From Oceanospirillales bacterium (lineage in GTDB: Bacteria; Pseudomonadota; Gammaproteobacteria; Pseudomonadales; Endozoicomonadaceae): DNA of 64,000 nucleotides. Shown in pieces: positions 59,914 to 64,000 of this stretch (its first letter is position 1; the number at the start of each line of letters is the position of its first letter). The stretch covers positions 124,001 through 188,000 of the forward strand of contig SIHQ01000003.1 of the NCBI GenBank assembly GCA_004762125.1, given 5' to 3'. The notes beneath the pieces are model-generated. The model did not search any database. It worked only from the letters and a program-made list of their open reading frames with translations, and was not told the DNA's origin. The position numbers and the translations under genes are program-made.

Positions 59914-61485
59914 TCAGTCTGCAAACAGATCACTGTACTTCTGGGTCAGTGCCTTTCTGTCAATCTTACCATTAGGGTTTCGAGCCAACGATTGCTGGCT
60001 AATAATTTTGGCAGGCACCATATAAGCCGGTAATTGTTGCTGGCAGTATTTTTTAAATACCTTTTCATCAAACTCAGCTGAATTCTGCGGTACCACTACT
60101 AAAACCACAGCCTGCCCCAGTCTCAAGTGTTTCACACCGATTGCGGCCACCTCAACAGCAAGTCCGGAACTGTAGATAACTTCTTCCAGTTCACTGGGGC
60201 TGACACGATAGCCGGATGTCTTAATCATGTCGTCTTTACGACCAACAAAATACAGATAACCTTCCTCATCCTGAGTCACCAGATCACCAGACCAAACCGC
60301 TAACTCTGGTGTCGGTATTTCTGCAATAGTGAGAGGTGCAGGTTTAAACCGTTCCGCCGTTCTCTCAGTATCGTTCCAGTAACCCATGGCCACCAAACTA
60401 CCTCGGTGAACCAACTCTCCCTGTTCATTTGGCTGGCAGGCTTCTCCGGCTTCATTAATCACCATCAGTTCAGCATTGGGAATTGCTTTACCCATGGATG
60501 TAGGTCTTGTATCTACTTCGGACGGTGGCAGGTAACTGGATCGGAAAGCTTCTGTCAGACCATACATAAGGTAGGGTGCTGCATTAACCATTCTTTCCTT
60601 CAGAGAATCCAGAGTAACCGTCGGCATAGCTCCACCCGAGTTGGTGAAATAACGAATACTATCCCCGCTTGCTTCCGGCCATTTCATGTCAGCCAGTTGA
60701 ACCCAGACGGGAGGTACCAAAGCCAGGCCGGTAATTTTTTGAGCCGTAACCGCTTTGATGATATCCCCTGGTAACAGATACTCCAGCAGATAGCAGCTGG
60801 CACCTACAGAAAATGCCGTAGTCAGCTGGCTGAACCCGTAGTCGAAACTAAAAGGTAGAACGCAAAGAAGTCTGTCGCTTGATGTGTTTTCGAGATACTC
60901 AGCAACGCTGTGAGCTCCCGTCACCATATTACGATGAGAAAGCACAACGCCTTTAGGTTTACCGGTACTGCCAGAAGTGTAGAGAATAGCCGCCATATCC
61001 ATATCAATGGATGCCGGTGTATGCCATTCACTGGCATCACCGATAAAGTCAGCCCAACTGTATACATTTGAAGCCTGATCACTTTCCAGCTCATCAACCA
61101 GAACAACCTGCCTGAGATCATGGCATTCTGAAAGGTGCTCTCTGAGCTGTTTGTATCTGCCCTTATTGGTAATCAGTACACGGACATTACAGTCTTTTAA
61201 AATATGCAAAACCTGCGGCGCTTTGAGAACCGGGTTCACTGGTACCATTACACCACCAGCGGCCGTTACGCCAAAAAAACTGAACACAGCTGCAGGTAGC
61301 TTGGGCAGATAAATAGCAACCCGCTCATGTCGGTTAAGCCCAAGGCTTTGAAGGCCTGCCGCTACGCTCCTAACCTGATTGGAAACAGCTGCATAGTCAA
61401 ACCAATCTGACTTTGCTCCCAGTGCAGATGCGGCAGGTGTTTTTTCTGCCTGCTCCAATAGGATCTGGTGTAACAGCTGGCTCAT
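59914..61485 (-). CDS. AMP-forming acyl (or aminoacyl) ligase
   Basis: A 523-residue ANL-superfamily enzyme that activates a carboxylate as an acyl-AMP and passes it to CoA or a carrier protein. Motifs: P-loop ILYTSGSTGKPKGVVLSHRN, YGLTEAFRSSYL, SGDLVTQDEEGYLYFVGRKDDMIKTSGYRVSP hinge, and the catalytic lysine in NPNGKIDRKAL. It is the first gene of the leftward operon with the decarboxylase and GNAT genes; the nearby carrier protein is the likely acceptor. The substrate pocket residues do not reveal the substrate to me. Confidence 0.9.
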   Translation of the reverse strand: MSQLLHQILLEQAEKTPAASALGAKSDWFDYAAVSNQVRSVAAGLQSLGLNRHERVAIYLPKLPAAVFSFFGVTAAGGVMVPVNPVLKAPQVLHILKDCNVRVLITNKGRYKQLREHLSECHDLRQVVLVDELESDQASNVYSWADFIGDASEWHTPASIDMDMAAILYTSGSTGKPKGVVLSHRNMVTGAHSVAEYLENTSSDRLLCVLPFSFDYGFSQLTTAFSVGASCYLLEYLLPGDIIKAVTAQKITGLALVPPVWVQLADMKWPEASGDSIRYFTNSGGAMPTVTLDSLKERMVNAAPYLMYGLTEAFRSSYLPPSEVDTRPTSMGKAIPNAELMVINEAGEACQPNEQGELVHRGSLVAMGYWNDTERTAERFKPAPLTIAEIPTPELAVWSGDLVTQDEEGYLYFVGRKDDMIKTSGYRVSPSELEEVIYSSGLAVEVAAIGVKHLRLGQAVVLVVVPQNSAEFDEKVFKKYCQQQLPAYMVPAKIISQQSLARNPNGKIDRKALTQKYSDLFAD

Positions 61486-61736
61486 GAATAAATCCGTATG
61501 TACCGATGACGTCGGGGCATTGTACCAAACATCTGGAAAAATTTGAGATTAGTTAGGCTGTCAGAAGAGTAAAGGCGAAGTAGCGGGGCATCATCCCTGA
61601 AACCGAGTTTTCTGGATAAGGATCACTACAAATTATCTTAGTAATTGCGAAAGTAAATTACAGGATTTCACATTGAAACATTTTGATATAAACGGCACTA
61701 TCCTCTGGCCTTTTGTTACTTGTGTGCCAGAGCGAT

Positions 61737-62468
61737 ATGTCAGATATTTTCGAGAAAGCCGTCCCCCTGCTTGAAAAAGATATTCTCCCTGAAAACTGGG
61801 AGTGGGTTGGCTGTTCAAAGCTCGCTCGCATGGCCAAACACAAAGGTGACCAGGAAAGCTATTTCAAAGAATTTATCCCTAAAAATCGCCTCGAGATCGT
61901 CAAATCCAAGCTGCGTGGATCGAAGTGTGAACTCTGGATAAAACAGGCTCATATCGCTAAAAAGGCGGGTTTTCCAGTACCAGACATTTTAGAAAGTGGT
62001 GAACTATCAAGTGGTAACCACTACCTGATCACAGCCTCTGGCCCCAGTCGAGCGGCTTCTGACTTTCTGGTAAAGAGCCCTTCCAGTGATGAAGTAAAAC
62101 GTCAAAAGTGGATCAGGGAATTTGGTACTTATATTGGCAAGATGCACAAGGCCGGTATCGTCCATGGAGATCTGCGAGCAGGGAATATTCTGATGGAGCC
62201 TTCATCTCCAGCCCTGTTCATGATGATTGATATTGAACGCAACAGTTTTCACAAAGCGGTACCTCTGAGCCTTGCCAAGAAAAACCTTGTTCAGCTGATC
62301 AAACGAATCAGTTTTGATGAGTTTACTGCTAAAGATCGCCTTAGATTTCTGGAACACTACCATGCTGCTTTTGGGCAGATTGCTTCAGCTAAACAAAAAG
62401 AATTTGCACTGGACGTGATTCGTTTAGTAAAAAAGCAGAATCTTTGGGGCGGTAAAAAAAATGTTTAG
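61737..62468 (+). CDS. LPS core kinase-like protein
   Basis: About 243 residues from ATG 61737 (a TTG at 61713 is in frame). Kinase-fold motifs: a weakly conserved N-lobe with YFKEFIPKN as the probable ATP-lysine strand, the catalytic loop IVHGDLRAGNIL, and FMMIDIERNSF. It is the fourth LPS-type kinase in the window but is away from the core operon, grouped with two acyltransferases; its last eight bases overlap the next gene. A phosphate on the outer glycan is a plausible product. Confidence 0.8.
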   Translation: MSDIFEKAVPLLEKDILPENWEWVGCSKLARMAKHKGDQESYFKEFIPKNRLEIVKSKLRGSKCELWIKQAHIAKKAGFPVPDILESGELSSGNHYLITASGPSRAASDFLVKSPSSDEVKRQKWIREFGTYIGKMHKAGIVHGDLRAGNILMEPSSPALFMMIDIERNSFHKAVPLSLAKKNLVQLIKRISFDEFTAKDRLRFLEHYHAAFGQIASAKQKEFALDVIRLVKKQNLWGGKKNV

Positions 62469-63090
62469 TTTCTTCAGAAATCTGATGAGAAGAAATCGCA
62501 TCAGTATAAAAAGCACTAGCTGTAAATTAATAACATCAGAGCCTTCTTATCAAGTTTTCAATAATACAAAAGTCACCATAAAGAACGGTGACTGTTGTTT
62601 AAAAGTTGGTGAGGGCTGTTTAATATCAAACTCCCAGATCAGGTTGAAAGGTAATAATAATACCCTGATTATCGAGGATGATTGTATTATCAAAAATTCA
62701 AAAATCTATCTTACATATGGGAATAATCTCACCGTGACTATAGGAAAGGGCACATCTATAGAAGGAGCTTACTTATTGCCTGACCATGGCTGCAGCATCA
62801 CTGTAGGTAAAAACTGTATGTTTTCTACAGGTATTATGATCAGAACCGGGGATAAGCATCCTATTTTTGATAAAGATACCGGAAAAAAACTCAATCACTC
62901 TGAAAATATTTCTATTGGACAACATGTATGGATTGGAAGAGATGCAGTCATTTTAAAAGGTTCTCATATAAATGACGGTTCTGTTGTAGGTACTAAAGCT
63001 ATAGTGACGAAGAAGTTCACTGAGAAGAACATAATCCTTGCTGGAGCTCCCGCTAAAAAGATAAAAGAAAATATTGCGTGGGAACGGTAA
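62461..63090 (+). CDS. Hexapeptide-repeat acyltransferase
   Basis: A 209-residue left-handed beta-helix enzyme. A poorly conserved first half with repeated KNGDCCLKVG/IEDDCIIKNS-type turns leads into a typical WbbJ/NodL C-terminus: IRTGDKHPIFDKDTG, IGQHVWIGRDAVILKGSHIN, and LAGAPAKKIKENI. It probably O-acetylates a glycan sugar. AT-rich compared with the neighbours, as is the next gene. Confidence 0.85.
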   Translation: MFSFFRNLMRRNRISIKSTSCKLITSEPSYQVFNNTKVTIKNGDCCLKVGEGCLISNSQIRLKGNNNTLIIEDDCIIKNSKIYLTYGNNLTVTIGKGTSIEGAYLLPDHGCSITVGKNCMFSTGIMIRTGDKHPIFDKDTGKKLNHSENISIGQHVWIGRDAVILKGSHINDGSVVGTKAIVTKKFTEKNIILAGAPAKKIKENIAWER

Positions 63091-63094
63091 ATCA

Positions 63095-63643
63095 ATGCCT
63101 GATAATAAGATCTACACATTAAAAGAATACTACCAAGCCGAAATCATTCGAAAACAAGGGAAGAAATTTTCATGGATAAAAGTATTACAGCGAGCTTCTA
63201 GTAGCAGGCGCTACAACTATTTATTCTGGTTTCGGATAGCAGATATTCTCTACCGTAGTGACAGCCGATTAAAAAAGTCCCTTGCTCGGAAAATCAATAA
63301 GCGGCTGATGAATAAATACTCCGTAGAAATAATGCTTGGAGCTAATATCGATATTGGCCTAGCTATAGGACACGCCTGTGGCATTGTAGTCACAAAGAAA
63401 GTAGTTATAGGAAAGAATTTCACAATTCTCCAAAATACAACAATTGGAGATGATGGAAAGAGTTCTCTACCTATCAAAATTGGTGATAACGTTTTCATAG
63501 GTGCTAACTCTTGTATCGTTGGATCTGACCTGTCAATTGGTAATAATGTAACTTTCGGCGCTATGAGTTTTGTCAATAAAGATGTTCCCTGTGATGCCAC
63601 TTATATAACCAGAAAAGAATCTTTAATTACCAGAACCGCTTGA
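63095..63643 (+). CDS. Serine acetyltransferase-like hexapeptide acyltransferase
   Basis: About 182 residues from ATG 63095 (frame open to TTG 63074). A helical N-terminal part (YYQAEIIRKQGKKFSWIKVLQ, YNYLFWFRIADILYR) precedes a beta-helix with IDIGLAIGHACGIVV, ILQNTTIGDDG and VFIGANSCIVGS. This WcaB/CysE-like type in polysaccharide clusters usually acetylates sugars rather than serine. It ends just before the convergent terminator shared with argH. Confidence 0.85.
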   Translation: MPDNKIYTLKEYYQAEIIRKQGKKFSWIKVLQRASSSRRYNYLFWFRIADILYRSDSRLKKSLARKINKRLMNKYSVEIMLGANIDIGLAIGHACGIVVTKKVVIGKNFTILQNTTIGDDGKSSLPIKIGDNVFIGANSCIVGSDLSIGNNVTFGAMSFVNKDVPCDATYITRKESLITRTA

Positions 63644-63651
63644 TAATTTAA

Positions 63652-63678
63652 CTCCAGAGAGCACATAACTCTCTGGAG
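63652..63678. terminator. Hairpin between the acyltransferase and argH
   Basis: CTCCAGAGAG (63652-63661) and CTCTCTGGAG (63669-63678) pair perfectly across 7 bases. It lies between two convergent stop codons, 8 and 11 bases away, so it probably ends both transcripts; T-rich stretches on each side are short. Confidence 0.78.
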
Positions 63679-63689
63679 AAATTAATGGT

Positions 63690-64000
63690 TCACAGTAGTT
63701 TCATTTTCGCCTGCTCAACTGCAAACAACACCTGCCTAGGCGCAGTCCCCCCAATATGATCCCGCGCAGCCACTGAACCTTCCAGCGTCAGCACATCAAA
63801 CACATCCTGCTCGATGGTTTCAGAGAAGACCTTCAACTCTTCCAAACTCATCTCTGACAAGTCTTTACCTGTTTTAAGACCATAAGCAACCGCTTTACCG
63901 ACCACTTCATGAGCATTCCGGAAAGGCATGCCCTGACGTACAAGATAATCAGCCAGGTCCGTAGCTGTACTGAAGCCTCGCTTGGCCGCTTCGTACATAC
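63690..64000 (-). CDS. argH: Argininosuccinate lyase, C-terminal part (5' end outside window)
   Basis: Last step of arginine synthesis: splits argininosuccinate into arginine and fumarate. About 102 C-terminal residues are visible and the frame runs off the end of the window. They match the ArgH end: [30 protein letters not shown], then [19 protein letters not shown]. Stop TGA at 63690-63692 on the minus strand. Confidence 0.95.
   Translation of the reverse strand, partial: MYEAAKRGFSTATDLADYLVRQGMPFRNAHEVVGKAVAYGLKTGKDLSEMSLEELKVFSETIEQDVFDVLTLEGSVAARDHIGGTAPRQVLFAVEQAKMKLL

Noticed and set aside
1-64000. Search by eye for tRNA, rRNA, transposases, integrases and phage genes
   Set aside because: None found; the gaps hold hairpins and regulatory sites only. 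A covariance-model scan could still find a small RNA.

Overview
The window looks like a chromosomal segment of a marine gammaproteobacterium. The gene order matches Pseudomonas (recalled, not searched) in two blocks: gshB-tonB-algH-yqgF with pilT/pilU and yggS-proC-yggT, and aceF-aceE-glnE-ilvE followed by the LPS core genes waaF-waaC-waaG-waaP. The moderate GC, many TTG starts, a eukaryote-like kinase and a large secreted protein with host-like short motifs suggest a host-associated member of the Oceanospirillales, for example an Endozoicomonas relative. The genus is inference.

Layout. 1-8.6 kb: housekeeping genes (glutathione synthetase, TonB-like protein, AlgH, RuvX, a lipoprotein, the PilT/PilU retraction ATPases, PLP homeostasis protein, ProC, YggT). 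8.7-12.5 kb: a 1074-residue secreted protein of unknown function with low-complexity repeats, a C2H2-like finger and PSAP and PPPY motifs, then a decayed coding remnant. 12.5-24.6 kb: pyruvate dehydrogenase E2 and E1, a Ser/Thr kinase-like gene, glnE, ilvE and a small membrane protein. 24.6-37.2 kb: a carbohydrate-uptake island with a secreted GH31 enzyme carrying two CBM32-like domains, a porin, an FAD oxidoreductase, an IclR-type regulator and a complete sugar ABC transporter. It lies between ilvE and waaF, which are adjacent in Pseudomonas.

38-63.6 kb: surface glycan genes. A seven-gene LPS core operon (waaF, waaC, waaG, waaP, two more kinases, a GT2) is preceded by a perfect 12-base ops element, the recruitment signal for the antiterminator RfaH. 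Next come a leftward set (GT2, GT4, PIG-L deacetylase) and a cassette for dTDP-Fuc3NAc (fdtA, fdtC, fdtB) with a GT2 and manC, flanked by two paralogous GT2 genes. Then rmlBACD makes dTDP-L-rhamnose and supplies the shared intermediate for the fdt enzymes. An acyl carrier protein faces a three-gene operon of acyl-AMP ligase, fold-III PLP decarboxylase and GNAT acyltransferase; together they could make an amine or amide building block on a carrier protein. A fourth LPS-type kinase and two hexapeptide acyltransferases follow. The window ends inside argH.

No tRNA, rRNA, CRISPR array, transposase or prophage gene was seen. No O-antigen polymerase, flippase or ligase lies in the window, so the glycan made here is either a short LPS/LOS outer core or depends on genes elsewhere.
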